DNA from: Limisphaerales bacterium
GTDB taxonomy: Bacteria > Verrucomicrobiota > Verrucomicrobiia > Limisphaerales > JAKEEH01
Direction of reading: 5' to 3'
DNA: 32,644 nucleotides
Assembly: GCA_022616725.1 (NCBI GenBank)
Contig: JAKEEH010000400.1
Location: 1-32,644, forward strand
Below are positions 14,369-22,159 of this stretch, piece by piece (the stretch's first letter is position 1; the number at the start of each line of letters is the position of its first letter). A program made the translations under genes and the position numbers. Under the pieces are notes generated by a model, which saw nothing but the letters and a program-made list of their open reading frames with translations, was not told the DNA's origin and made no database searches.

Positions 14369-16129
14369 TCATTTGCTGCTCAGCGCGGGCGCGGCTTTCG
14401 GGATGTCGGAAGCCTGGAAGAAGCCAATGAACATTTCGTCCCACGATTGATCGCCCCATTTGACGCGTTTGGCCGGATCGGGATTGGCCGGATTGCGGGC
14501 GGAGTTGTCGAACCCGCCGGTACACAGGAGCCACGTCCCTGCCGGAATGTGTTTGGGTTCGGCGAGGCGATAGGTGGTCTGCCAGTTGAAATCGTAACGC
14601 GGGACCGATAGCAGGACTTCGCGTTTGCCGGTCGGGTAAAGGGCCTCGTATTTCATCCAGGAGCCGCGCAGGTGCATGTGCGGGCTCAGGCCGTATATCA
14701 GCGTATCGCGAGTGAAAGGGTGCATTGAGAATGTGCGCGCGTCGCTTTCGCCCGGGGGGATGGAGAAATCGTTGTTCCATGCGCCGCCGTCCTGGAATGC
14801 GAGAGCCGGCTTTTCAGGCAGGAGGTACAGGCCGATTTCGGTTTCGTCAGTCTGCGGAGAGCCCATAGTCGTGTAGTGCATCTCCAGGTCGAGAGTAGTG
14901 TCTTTGGCGATGAATTTGCCAGTGCCGGCGGGATACCGCGCCGCGGAGGCGCCCGGCGCCCAGCCGACCAGCCACGCGCCACGACCGGAGCCGTCGTCGC
15001 CCGCACTCTTGTATTTCATGCGCGCGATCACGTGGTGGACGACTTTGCGATTGCCGGGACGGACATCGACCGCGCCAAGCCAGGCGTCATGCGGGATCGG
15101 CGATTTCACCAGGATATGCCGGTAGTCGAGCACGCCGGTGGCGGGAATCGCTTCAGGCTTTGGAAGTTTGACGATGTAATCAGGCTTGCCGAGCGTCCAG
15201 TCGCTGGGGGCGGCAACCATCTGTTCCAGCGGATCGCCGCCGTCGCCTCGCGGCGCGCCTTGCTGAATCCAGCGGAGCAAGGTCTGGACCTCCAGCGTCG
15301 TGAGTGACCGGTCGTTCTCGAACTTGCCGTAATGAGGATCGGCGTGCCATGGCGGCATACGGCGGGCGACGATCACTTCCTCGATCATGCTCGCTTTGTT
15401 TTTCACCTTGCGATAGCTGGACATCGCGAAGGGTCCGATGTTGCCCTCGCTGTGGCATGAGACGCATTTGTCTCGAAGAATCGGCGCGACCTGCTTCGCA
15501 TACGAGACCAAGCCGTCCTCGCGCTCCGACACTTTTTCGAAATTGATGGCGCAGCCGTGGACCGCGGTTTTCGGGCGGGTCACTTCCTTGCCGGCGAGGA
15601 ATTCCGTCAGCGCAGTCTCCAGATACCGCTCGGTGGGGGCGGGCTTCTTCGCCCCTTCGGTCAACTGATCATCGATCGCGCCGCGATAAATAATCGTGCG
15701 ATCCTTCGCGTTGACGGCGATTGCCTCGCATGTTCGGCGTACGCCCAGCCCGAGGGCGAGCGCCTGGGATTGGTCGAGAAGGATTGGGATCGAACCGACA
15801 CGAAATTCCTCGGCTTCCTTGCGGATGCCGGCGCGATCGTCCTGCGCGTAGGAGTTAACCATCCAAAAGACCACGCCTTTGGAGCCGAATTTCTGGCGCA
15901 GCTCACGGATTTTGGGAATGCTTTGGCGCGCAATGGGGCAGCCATTTCCGGTGAAAAACAGCACCACTACCTCGCCATTGGCGCGATCCAGCTCCATGGC
16001 TCGGCCGCGCGAGTCGAGGAGAAGAAAATTGGGCACATCCTGAGGGGTCGCGTGGGGTGCTGTGTCCGGTTCGGCCGCAACCAACACTACGAGTCCTCCA
16101 AGGGAAATCAGGCTGGTCAGGAATTTCAT
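14369..16129 (-). CDS. Exported redoxin - cytochrome c - copper monooxygenase-like fusion protein
   Basis: This 586-residue protein combines three parts after a signal peptide (about residues 1-19). Residues 30-180 are a thioredoxin-fold redoxin with a Cys64-Pro motif (TGNGCPIARQSIPKI), so a one-cysteine or peroxiredoxin-like site rather than CxxC. Residues 205-295 form a small cytochrome c domain with a single haem site CVSCH (222-226) and a likely axial Met in ARRMPPW (258). Residues 315-580 resemble the copper type II ascorbate-dependent monooxygenase fold: KVVHHVI (His365-366), MHYTTMG (His418), SPHMHLRG (His484, His486) and DEMFIGF (Met566). The sites together suggest periplasmic electron transfer to a copper centre. 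The substrate is unknown. It stands alone on its strand, between the tat operon and a winged-helix gene. Confidence 0.85.
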   Translation of the reverse strand: MKFLTSLISLGGLVVLVAAEPDTAPHATPQDVPNFLLLDSRGRAMELDRANGEVVVLFFTGNGCPIARQSIPKIRELRQKFGSKGVVFWMVNSYAQDDRAGIRKEAEEFRVGSIPILLDQSQALALGLGVRRTCEAIAVNAKDRTIIYRGAIDDQLTEGAKKPAPTERYLETALTEFLAGKEVTRPKTAVHGCAINFEKVSEREDGLVSYAKQVAPILRDKCVSCHSEGNIGPFAMSSYRKVKNKASMIEEVIVARRMPPWHADPHYGKFENDRSLTTLEVQTLLRWIQQGAPRGDGGDPLEQMVAAPSDWTLGKPDYIVKLPKPEAIPATGVLDYRHILVKSPIPHDAWLGAVDVRPGNRKVVHHVIARMKYKSAGDDGSGRGAWLVGWAPGASAARYPAGTGKFIAKDTTLDLEMHYTTMGSPQTDETEIGLYLLPEKPALAFQDGGAWNNDFSIPPGESDARTFSMHPFTRDTLIYGLSPHMHLRGSWMKYEALYPTGKREVLLSVPRYDFNWQTTYRLAEPKHIPAGTWLLCTGGFDNSARNPANPDPAKRVKWGDQSWDEMFIGFFQASDIPKAAPALSSK

Positions 16130-16265
16130 AACGACGAGACGAGGCTTCTCGAAGACGCCTGCGACGTCAAGGCAAGGAATCTTGAAAAGCGGCAGCGATC
16201 AGCCGCCGCCCGCGCTGACGCAGCGCGAGCGAACGCGCCGGGCGATTTAACGAATCCGGTCGCGG

Positions 16266-16592
16266 CTACATCCCGCGGCGCAAAGCCTCGGCCGCGAGCC
16301 AGAACGGCTGGTCGTCGTCCAGCACATAAGTGGCGCGGCCCAGTGAGTAGTAATGGTTATAGTGTTTGGCCAGCGTCTGGCGGCCGTTCACTTCGGGCTT
16401 GATGCGGCAGTGCCCGTATTCGTTGCACTCGATCAAATCGTCATTGAGCATGCGGTGAAGGATGGGCCGCACCCAATCGCGGTCTTCCATAAAACGCCGT
16501 TTGCCGCCCACTCGTTTCGCGATTTCGGTCGGGGATACAAAAGTATCAAATCTCTTAAGATACTCGAGAATCGCGTGTTCGTCGCTGCCCAT
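16266..16592 (-). CDS. Winged-helix domain protein of unknown function
   Basis: The start is placed at ATG 16592, giving 108 residues; the upstream in-frame TTG at 16634 lies in a transcription terminator and is unlikely to be used. Residues 5-65 look like a winged helix: AILEYLKRFDTFVSPTEIAKRVGG, then a basic KRRF turn, a third helix WVRPILHRMLNDDLIE and a wing ending GHCRI. The rest is a His/Tyr-rich tail (HYNHYYSLG) and a helix ending AAEALRRGM. It may be a DNA-binding regulator or an adaptor; no target is visible. No strong ribosome-binding site is seen. Confidence 0.65.
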   Translation of the reverse strand: MGSDEHAILEYLKRFDTFVSPTEIAKRVGGKRRFMEDRDWVRPILHRMLNDDLIECNEYGHCRIKPEVNGRQTLAKHYNHYYSLGRATYVLDDDQPFWLAAEALRRGM

Positions 16593-16632
16593 ATTGTCTT
16601 GATTTGGTTCACTTAGTGTATCGGAACAGGAC

Positions 16633-16664
16633 AAAAAAACTTAAGGGTGTTTTTTCACGCTTAA
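16633..16664 (-). terminator. Intrinsic terminator of the bamD-lptE operon
   Basis: On the - strand, TTAAGCGTG-aaaaaa-CACCCTTAA forms a 9-bp stem with one C-C mismatch and a six-base loop. After one G it is followed by seven Ts (16639-16633). It lies about 60 bases after the lptE stop and ends about 40 bases before the winged-helix start, separating the two transcripts. Confidence 0.75.
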
Positions 16665-16723
16665 AATAAGGGCTTTTTCGCAGCCTTTAGCGCAGACTCC
16701 GCGAGACACTTTGAGACACTCCT

Positions 16724-17221
16724 TTACCACTCGCCCTCGGTGAGCAGCGAGGCGATGTTGCGCGCCAGGTCCTCCGCGGCCAGGGGGACAGCCTGGCGTT
16801 CGGTGCTCGCAAGGTCCGGGGTAACGCGCAGGGTGGTGTGGCCGACGACATCCCGGTCCAGTAACACGCGGCCATTGCGTTCGCGAGCGGTGACGCGCGC
16901 CGTGATCCGAAGCCGGTAATCGCGCGGAGTGAGCGTGTCCTCCGGATCAAAGGAGATCTCCGAGCGGTCATAGTCGAGCACGGTGCCGCTGACAACGATG
17001 TCGCCCGCGTCGTGAGTATTGAGCCGGTAAGTCCCTTCCTGTTGAAGCTGCCGGCGCAATGAGGTGGTAACGGCGTTGCCGACGCGCGGCTCAAACACCC
17101 GGCTGGAGAACGGGTTTACCTGAACAGAGCGCGCACCCGCCGTCTGCCCGGAAACCGGACCGACCCGGTATCCGGCGCATCCGGCGGTCAGCACCGCCAT
17201 GCTCAGCACGAGCGATTTCAT
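16724..17221 (-). CDS. lptE: LptE-like LPS-assembly lipoprotein
   Basis: LptE plugs the LptD barrel and helps deliver lipopolysaccharide to the outer leaflet. The 165-residue product has a lipoprotein signal with lipobox LTAGC (Cys15) followed by AGYRVGP, which matches the GYxxxx start common in LptE-family proteins. A conserved-type SVQVNPFSSRVFEPRVG strand leads into TSLRRQLQQEG, then the beta-rich body (DIVVSGTVLDYDRS, RDYRLRITARVTARE). The gene overlaps bamD by ATGA. Length and layout fit the family. LptD is not in this window. Confidence 0.82.
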   Translation of the reverse strand: MKSLVLSMAVLTAGCAGYRVGPVSGQTAGARSVQVNPFSSRVFEPRVGNAVTTSLRRQLQQEGTYRLNTHDAGDIVVSGTVLDYDRSEISFDPEDTLTPRDYRLRITARVTARERNGRVLLDRDVVGHTTLRVTPDLASTERQAVPLAAEDLARNIASLLTEGEW

Positions 17222-18210
17222 TGGGAGGCGTGTTGCTCCGGCCGCCGGTTGATCGCTTGCAGTCGCTCCCGCGCCGCTTCGGCGTATTTGGAGTTGGGGT
17301 CCTTGTCCAGCACGTCGTTGTAGTAGATTTGCGCGGCGCGGAGCCGGTTTTTCCGCTCGTAAAACTGGGCGATGTCAAAACTTCCCCGCGCCTGCTCGGT
17401 TTTGAGCGCGTCAATGCGCTTCTGGGCGTCGGAAACCCGGGGATCGTTGGGAAACAACGTCGCAAAGTCCGTAAACGTGCTCATGGCCTGGGTGGCGATG
17501 CTTTGGTCGTATTCGGCGCGCCCGGCCTGCTTATTGTAAGTGAGCCCGACCTTGTATAGCGCGTCAATCCCGACCGGTTGATCGCTGTAGCGGTCGGCGG
17601 CGGTTTCGTAGGCTTTGACGGCCGCTGTGTAGTCGGTCACGATTTTATTTTCGTGCGCCTGTCCAATGTTCATCTGGGCATGAGGCGCCACCTCACTGTA
17701 AGGACCATTCTTAATGATCTGGTTGTAGAGCTTGATCGTTTTGTCCATCGACGGAAACGCGGGAACGTAGTTCCAGAGCTTGAACCATTGCCCGGCGAGA
17801 AATCTGTTAGCGATGATATGCTGGCGCTTGATGACCTCGTCGTAGTTGTCCACCTTTGGATATCGCTCAATGAGCGTTTGATAGGCCTTGAACGCCCGTT
17901 CGTCCTGCCCCTTGGCTTCGTAACTGCGGCCGAGCAAATATTGCGCCTGGCCCGCGTAATCCGAAAATGGCCACTGGGAGACCGTCCGCCGCGCCGCCCT
18001 GGCGGCCAGATTGTAGTCCTTGTTCTCAAAGGCTGTTTGGGCGACTTCAAGCTGGTCTTTGGCCCGACGGCGCACCCAGCCGCCTTCGCCTCCGACCGGT
18101 TCGTAACGCCAGCCTTCGCCCGGAGTGTAAATCAACGGCGCGGGCGCAAGGTTCGGGAACAGGAACATTGCCGCCGCGATTAAGAACGATCGAATGATAC
18201 GACGCTGCAT
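17218..18210 (-). CDS. bamD: BamD-like TPR outer-membrane assembly protein
   Basis: BamD is the TPR scaffold of the beta-barrel assembly machine. The 330-residue product has a signal-like N-terminus (RRIIRSFLIAAAMFLFP) and a series of TPR-type helical pairs starting near residue 50 (QLEVAQTAFENKDYNLAARAA, then YLLGRSYEAKGQDERAFKAY), ending near 320 with AAQIYYNDVLDKDPNSKYAE, a typical YfiO/BamD pattern. It lacks a lipobox cysteine, so it would be soluble or anchored by its uncleaved signal rather than lipidated. The stop overlaps lptE, joining barrel assembly and LPS transport in one operon. It could alternatively be a CpoB-like periplasmic TPR protein. Confidence 0.78.
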   Translation of the reverse strand: MQRRIIRSFLIAAAMFLFPNLAPAPLIYTPGEGWRYEPVGGEGGWVRRRAKDQLEVAQTAFENKDYNLAARAARRTVSQWPFSDYAGQAQYLLGRSYEAKGQDERAFKAYQTLIERYPKVDNYDEVIKRQHIIANRFLAGQWFKLWNYVPAFPSMDKTIKLYNQIIKNGPYSEVAPHAQMNIGQAHENKIVTDYTAAVKAYETAADRYSDQPVGIDALYKVGLTYNKQAGRAEYDQSIATQAMSTFTDFATLFPNDPRVSDAQKRIDALKTEQARGSFDIAQFYERKNRLRAAQIYYNDVLDKDPNSKYAEAARERLQAINRRPEQHASQ

Positions 18211-18218
18211 CGGGTAAA

Positions 18219-18247
18219 ACCGTAGTGACCACGATTTTTCAAGTCAA
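18219..18247 (-). promoter_or_regulatory. Candidate promoter upstream of bamD-lptE
   Basis: On the - strand, TTGACT (18247-18242), a 17-base spacer and TACGGT (18224-18219) resemble a sigma70 promoter. The predicted start would fall almost on the bamD ATG, so the message would be nearly leaderless or the true start is elsewhere. This is weak evidence only. Confidence 0.25.
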
Positions 18248-18474
18248 GCGACCGAGGAGCCCCCTCGTGGATAACAACAAAGGCGCAAAGCTGCAAAGTT
18301 GAAAACCGAACGACTTGAAGGGCTGGCTTCGCAAGTGCTTGCGGCAGAGGCTGTTGGATTTGGAGGTTTTCTGAATCGTTCGGTTTCGTTCGATTTAAAG
18401 ATTGGATTCGGACTTGACAGAGTTCGGAATCGGCAGTCGGAGGTTGAAGCGTTGAATACGGGCCGAGTTTGTTG

Positions 18475-18812
18475 TCAGACGGTTATTGTGGCCATCTTTT
18501 CACACTCTTCGGCACAGCGTTCGCATGCTTTTGCGCACTGGCGACAATGCTCGTAATCATGTTTATGACATTCCTCGGCACAGGCGCGGCAAACCTCGGC
18601 GCACAAACGACAGATTTCGCTGGCGAAATCGGAGCCGCTCGCCATCAGTGATGACGCGGTATAGCAGAGGATCGCGCAATCCCGATCCAGGGGATGCACT
18701 GGGCCATCATCTTCACGTTCTCGTCTTGCAAACAGGCGCTGGCGCAATGTTTACAAGCCACCGCGCACGCATTGCACGCGTCGATACAATCTTCGTATTT
18801 CTGGTGTGGCAT
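18475..18812 (-). pseudogene. Four-helix-bundle copper-binding (Csp, DUF326) protein, one-base frameshift
   Basis: Csp proteins store many Cu(I) ions through cysteines lining a four-helix bundle. The gene starts at ATG 18812 behind a gagag-type ribosome-binding site: MPHQKYEDCIDACNACAVAC, then KHCASAC and KMMAQC. The frame is then lost at the run of four Cs (GGGG on the + strand, 18690-18693). In the next frame the protein resumes as DRDCAILCYTASSLMASG, then ICRLCAEVCRACAEECHKH and a Cys-rich end at KMATITV. Adding one C restores a 112-residue protein of ordinary Csp length with regular CxxxC spacing throughout. No signal peptide is visible, so it would be the cytosolic type. The frameshift may be a sequencing error. 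Confidence 0.82.
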
Positions 18813-19130
18813 AACTTTCTCTCTGGATAAGCGTTAATGTTTCAATGTTTCATCCTCAAATGTTGAGCACCACGCAGGTCGTCCTCAATCATCCGCTTAG
18901 GTAACGAAGCACCGGCAGCGGCCACCACAAAGTAGATAAAGCCCGTAGTGTGGAGCAGTTGAATGCGCCGCCACGGGGGGGAAGATCTAAACGCAAAGAG
19001 GGAAAGGGACTGGTCCCGAGCCCCTCCGTCCCACCACCCCGCTAATGCGAGTGCCGCCCGGCGGGGCACTGATTGCGCTGATTGCGGAAGCTTTTCAACC
19101 GCGTCGTTTCAGCTAAGATGCCGGGACAAC
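18813..19130. other. Intergenic region between divergent csp and phosphatase genes
   Basis: No gene is supported in these 318 bases. They must hold the promoters of both flanking genes, but no convincing -35/-10 pair stands out. Two small structures are visible: a perfect tandem repeat AATGTTTC-AATGTTTC at 18836-18851, 24 bases upstream of the csp start, and a GGGAC-tg-GTCCC palindrome at 19006-19017. A GC-rich stem GTGCC/GGCAC spans 19051-19069. Confidence 0.5.
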
Positions 19131-21101
19131 ATGACACGCGCGCTCCTTGCCGGCCTCGTTATCGCCCAATGCGCCCTGGGTTCGGAGCCGGGCCAGCACC
19201 ATACAAATGTGTTTGCCCGGGGGCCATATGTACAACTGGCGACGCATCATTCGATTTTTGTCGTTTGGCGGACGGAGGCGAAGATCACGCCGGGCGTGCG
19301 TTTTGGGGCTTCGCCCGATCACCTGGATCGGGAGGTGCGCGACGATGACATTATCACGCGGGTCGGGGCGACGAATAAAGCGGTGAAGCTGCCGCCCGGG
19401 CAGTTTCGGCTGCACAGCGCGCCGGAGGGCACTTATCAGTATGAGGCGCATATCACGGGGTTGCAGTCGGACACGCAGTATTATTATGGGGTCTATGACG
19501 GGGACACCCGGTTGACCGGGCGGGACCCGAGTTTTCATTTCCGCACTCATCCGATCCCCGGAACTGACAGACCCATGCGTTTTTGGGTGGTGGGCGACTC
19601 CGGCACGGGGCGGGAGACGCAGTCAATCGTTCATTGGTCGATGACACACTGGACGAAGAAGGAGAAGCGGCCTCTGGATTTTTATCTGCACGTCGGCGAC
19701 ATGGCTTATTCGCGCGGGCGCGACGTGGAGTTTCAGACGCGCTTTTTTGAGATGTACGAACCGACGTTGCGCAACGTGGTGTGCTGGCCGGCGATGGGCA
19801 ATCACGAGGGGGCGACGTCGAAAGGGACGAACGGCATCGGGCCTTATTACGATGCGTATGTGCTGCCGACCCGCGCTGAAGCCGGCGGGTTGGCATCCGG
19901 AATGGAGGCATTTTACTCGTTCGATTACGGGCGGGCCCATTTCATTTGCCTCGATTCGCATGACCTCGACCGGAAACCGACCGGCATGATGGCGCAATGG
20001 CTGAAGGCGGACCTGGAGGAAGCGCGGGCCGATTGGCTGATCGCTTATTTTCATCATCCTCCCTACACCAAGGGCTCGCACGACAGCGACCGGGAGAAGC
20101 AACTGATCGAGATGCGCACACACATCATGCCGATCCTGGAGTCGGGCGGGATTGATGTGGTGTTGACGGGCCACTCGCACATCTACGAGCGGTCGATGTT
20201 GATGGATGGGGCTTACGCGACGCCGACGGTCGCCGAGAACGTGATCCTTGACGACGGCGATGGCGACCCGACCGGGCATGGCCCTTATCGCAAGAGCGCG
20301 GGCATACATCCGAATGAAGGGGCGATCCAGGTGGTTGCGGGCCATGGCGGAACGACGTTGCGGCGCAAGGGCACGATGCCGGTGATGCGCAGAATCATCG
20401 TCGAACACGGCTCGGTGCTGATCGATATCGCCGGGGACACGTTGACGGGGACGATGATCGATAAATACGGCGAGCGGCGCGATCTCTTCAGCCTGGTCAA
20501 GCGCGGCACAGTTACGCCGACGCGCCTGGCGAATCCGTGGCAACCCGAGCCATGGTCGCCGCCGAAACGGGAGAAAGATGCCGGGGCCGAACCGCCGGAG
20601 GATTTCTTCGTCGTCATCGAGAAGCATTCGCAATGGCATTACATGGCCGGGGAGCATCCGGGCACGAACTGGATGAAGCCGGAATACGATGTGTCGGGCT
20701 GGAAGGTGGCCGAGGCGGGCTTCGGGATTGGGGACAACGACGACCGGACGGTCCTTTCGAACATGCGGAGCAACTATGCGACGGTTTACATCCGGCGCAA
20801 TTTCGAGATCGAGCAGGCCGACACCATTGCGGAGATCGGGCTGATGATCAGCTACGACGATGGGTTCATCGCTTACCTGAATGGCAAAGAAGTGGTGCGC
20901 GTGGGCGTTGGGATCGGCAGCGGGCGCAACGCCAGGAATATCAAGGCGCACGATGCGGGCGGGACGTATTCGTACTTCCCGCTGAAAGATTACGAGAAAT
21001 ATCTGAAGGACGGCGTGAACGTGCTGGCGATCGAAGGCCATAACCAGAGCCTTGAAAGCAGCGACTTTACACTTGACCCATATCTGCTGCTTGAGGACTG
21101 A
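19131..21101 (+). CDS. Secreted purple acid phosphatase-like metallophosphoesterase with C-terminal jelly-roll domain
   Basis: This predicted dinuclear-metal phosphoesterase acts outside the cytoplasm. ATG 19131 gives 656 residues with a signal peptide (MTRALLAGLVIAQCALGS). Residues 28-140 are the fibronectin-like N-terminal domain of purple acid phosphatases. The catalytic domain shows GDSGTG (Asp156), GDMAY (Asp190, Tyr193), GNHE (Asn224), YFHHPPY (His308-309) and GHSHIYER (His348, His350), a full set of metal ligands. The Tyr193 position is the one that gives purple enzymes their colour. Residues 500-656 form a beta-sandwich (WKVAEAGFGIG, LMISYDDGFIAYLNG) that may bind glycans. A TPR gene follows 2 nt after the stop, so the two are probably co-transcribed. 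Confidence 0.9.
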   Translation: MTRALLAGLVIAQCALGSEPGQHHTNVFARGPYVQLATHHSIFVVWRTEAKITPGVRFGASPDHLDREVRDDDIITRVGATNKAVKLPPGQFRLHSAPEGTYQYEAHITGLQSDTQYYYGVYDGDTRLTGRDPSFHFRTHPIPGTDRPMRFWVVGDSGTGRETQSIVHWSMTHWTKKEKRPLDFYLHVGDMAYSRGRDVEFQTRFFEMYEPTLRNVVCWPAMGNHEGATSKGTNGIGPYYDAYVLPTRAEAGGLASGMEAFYSFDYGRAHFICLDSHDLDRKPTGMMAQWLKADLEEARADWLIAYFHHPPYTKGSHDSDREKQLIEMRTHIMPILESGGIDVVLTGHSHIYERSMLMDGAYATPTVAENVILDDGDGDPTGHGPYRKSAGIHPNEGAIQVVAGHGGTTLRRKGTMPVMRRIIVEHGSVLIDIAGDTLTGTMIDKYGERRDLFSLVKRGTVTPTRLANPWQPEPWSPPKREKDAGAEPPEDFFVVIEKHSQWHYMAGEHPGTNWMKPEYDVSGWKVAEAGFGIGDNDDRTVLSNMRSNYATVYIRRNFEIEQADTIAEIGLMISYDDGFIAYLNGKEVVRVGVGIGSGRNARNIKAHDAGGTYSYFPLKDYEKYLKDGVNVLAIEGHNQSLESSDFTLDPYLLLED

Positions 21102-21103
21102 CG

Positions 21104-22003
21104 ATGCGCGGCGTTTTTGGACTACAAATTTTTTGTGTGATGTGCGCGCTTGGGGCCGTGGCGCACGACAGCCCCGAGCACCAGATCGAGGCGCTGACGG
21201 CGAAGATGGCGGCGAATGGCAAGTCGGCCGAACTGCTGTCGCGGCGCGCAATAGAATGGCGCGCATTGGGGAAGTTGGAGTCGTCGAAAGCGGATCTCGC
21301 GGAGGCGCTGACGTTAAAGCCGGAATCGAGCGCGCTTTGGGCCGACCTCGCGCGGGTGTGCGCCAGTCTGCGTCAGCCGGATGCGGCGATTGCTGCCATC
21401 GATCAGGCGCTGCGCGTGGCCGCAAAAGAGGCCGATTCCTCGGTGTTGCTCGTTGCGCGCGGGGAGATCCTGGAGAGCGCCGGGAAATTCGAGCTGGCGC
21501 TGGCGGATTGCGAGAAAGCATTTCAGCTCAAGCCGGCCGCGCCGGACTGGTACCTAATGCGGGCGCGGCTGCAATTCCGTTGCGGCAAGCTTTCCGAAGC
21601 CGCTGCCGGCCTCAAGGAAGGCTACGAACGAACCGGAAGCGCGGTGCTCGAGATTGAATGGATCGAGGCAATGATCGACGCCGGGGCGAACGAGGCGGCG
21701 TTGGAACGAATTGAACCGAGAATTGATCGCTCTCGATGGCAGGCCGGCTGGCTGATCCGCCGGGCGCGCGCGCAGCTTGGACTCGGTCAGCAGGCCAGGG
21801 CGAAAGAGGATTTACAGGCGGCGCTCGCCGAATTGTCGCGCCGAATACGTACCGATTCTCCCGATCCAACGCTCATCTCGGAACGAGGTTTGGCGCGCGC
21901 GCTGTTGGGCCAGCGAGATGCCGCACTTGAAGACCTGAAACTGGTACGCAAGCTGTGCGGCGAGAATATGGCGTTGCATCGGTTAGAGGCGGTCGTGCGG
22001 TGA
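21104..22003 (+). CDS. Exported TPR-repeat protein
   Basis: This 299-residue protein has a signal-like N-terminus (MRGVFGLQIFCVMCALGAVA) and TPR-type helical repeats over nearly all the rest. Examples are SRRAIEWRALGKLESSKADL, LVARGEILESAGKFELALAD and RRARAQLGLGQQARAKEDLQ. The start lies 2 nt after the phosphatase stop with a GAGGA ribosome-binding site inside the end of that gene, so translation is coupled. A role as a protein-interaction partner of the phosphatase is inferred from this coupling only. No enzymatic motif is seen. Confidence 0.8.
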   Translation: MRGVFGLQIFCVMCALGAVAHDSPEHQIEALTAKMAANGKSAELLSRRAIEWRALGKLESSKADLAEALTLKPESSALWADLARVCASLRQPDAAIAAIDQALRVAAKEADSSVLLVARGEILESAGKFELALADCEKAFQLKPAAPDWYLMRARLQFRCGKLSEAAAGLKEGYERTGSAVLEIEWIEAMIDAGANEAALERIEPRIDRSRWQAGWLIRRARAQLGLGQQARAKEDLQAALAELSRRIRTDSPDPTLISERGLARALLGQRDAALEDLKLVRKLCGENMALHRLEAVVR

Positions 22004-22090
22004 TTTTTGCGCAGCCTTAGGCAAATAGTGCCGGACGGTGGTAGGTATTTACCCCATGCAAAAGCCTCTCAAAAATCTTCGTTTCTGCGC

Positions 22091-22120
22091 TTGACATTTT
22101 TCGGTGCGATCACGTAATTT
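22091..22120 (+). promoter_or_regulatory. Sigma70-type promoter upstream of the exported protein at 22160
   Basis: TTGACA at 22091-22096 is a perfect -35 box. After 18 bases comes TAATTT (22115-22120); the alternative 17-base reading is GTAATT. Transcription would start near 22127, leaving a leader of about 33 nt with GGAG ahead of the ATG at 22160. No competing promoter was seen for the following polymerase gene. Confidence 0.55.
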
Positions 22121-22159
22121 GGACGCGTTCCACAAAACTATGAACCCCGGAGATTTGTC

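Noticed and set aside
16593-16634. TTG start extending the winged-helix protein by 14 residues
   Set aside because: The TTG lies in the T tract of a terminator, and the added residues have no resemblance to the domain.
19623-21521. 632-codon open frame on the - strand opposite the phosphatase
   Set aside because: It is antisense to a clear metallophosphoesterase, runs across two genes and has an Arg/Pro/His-rich composition without motifs.
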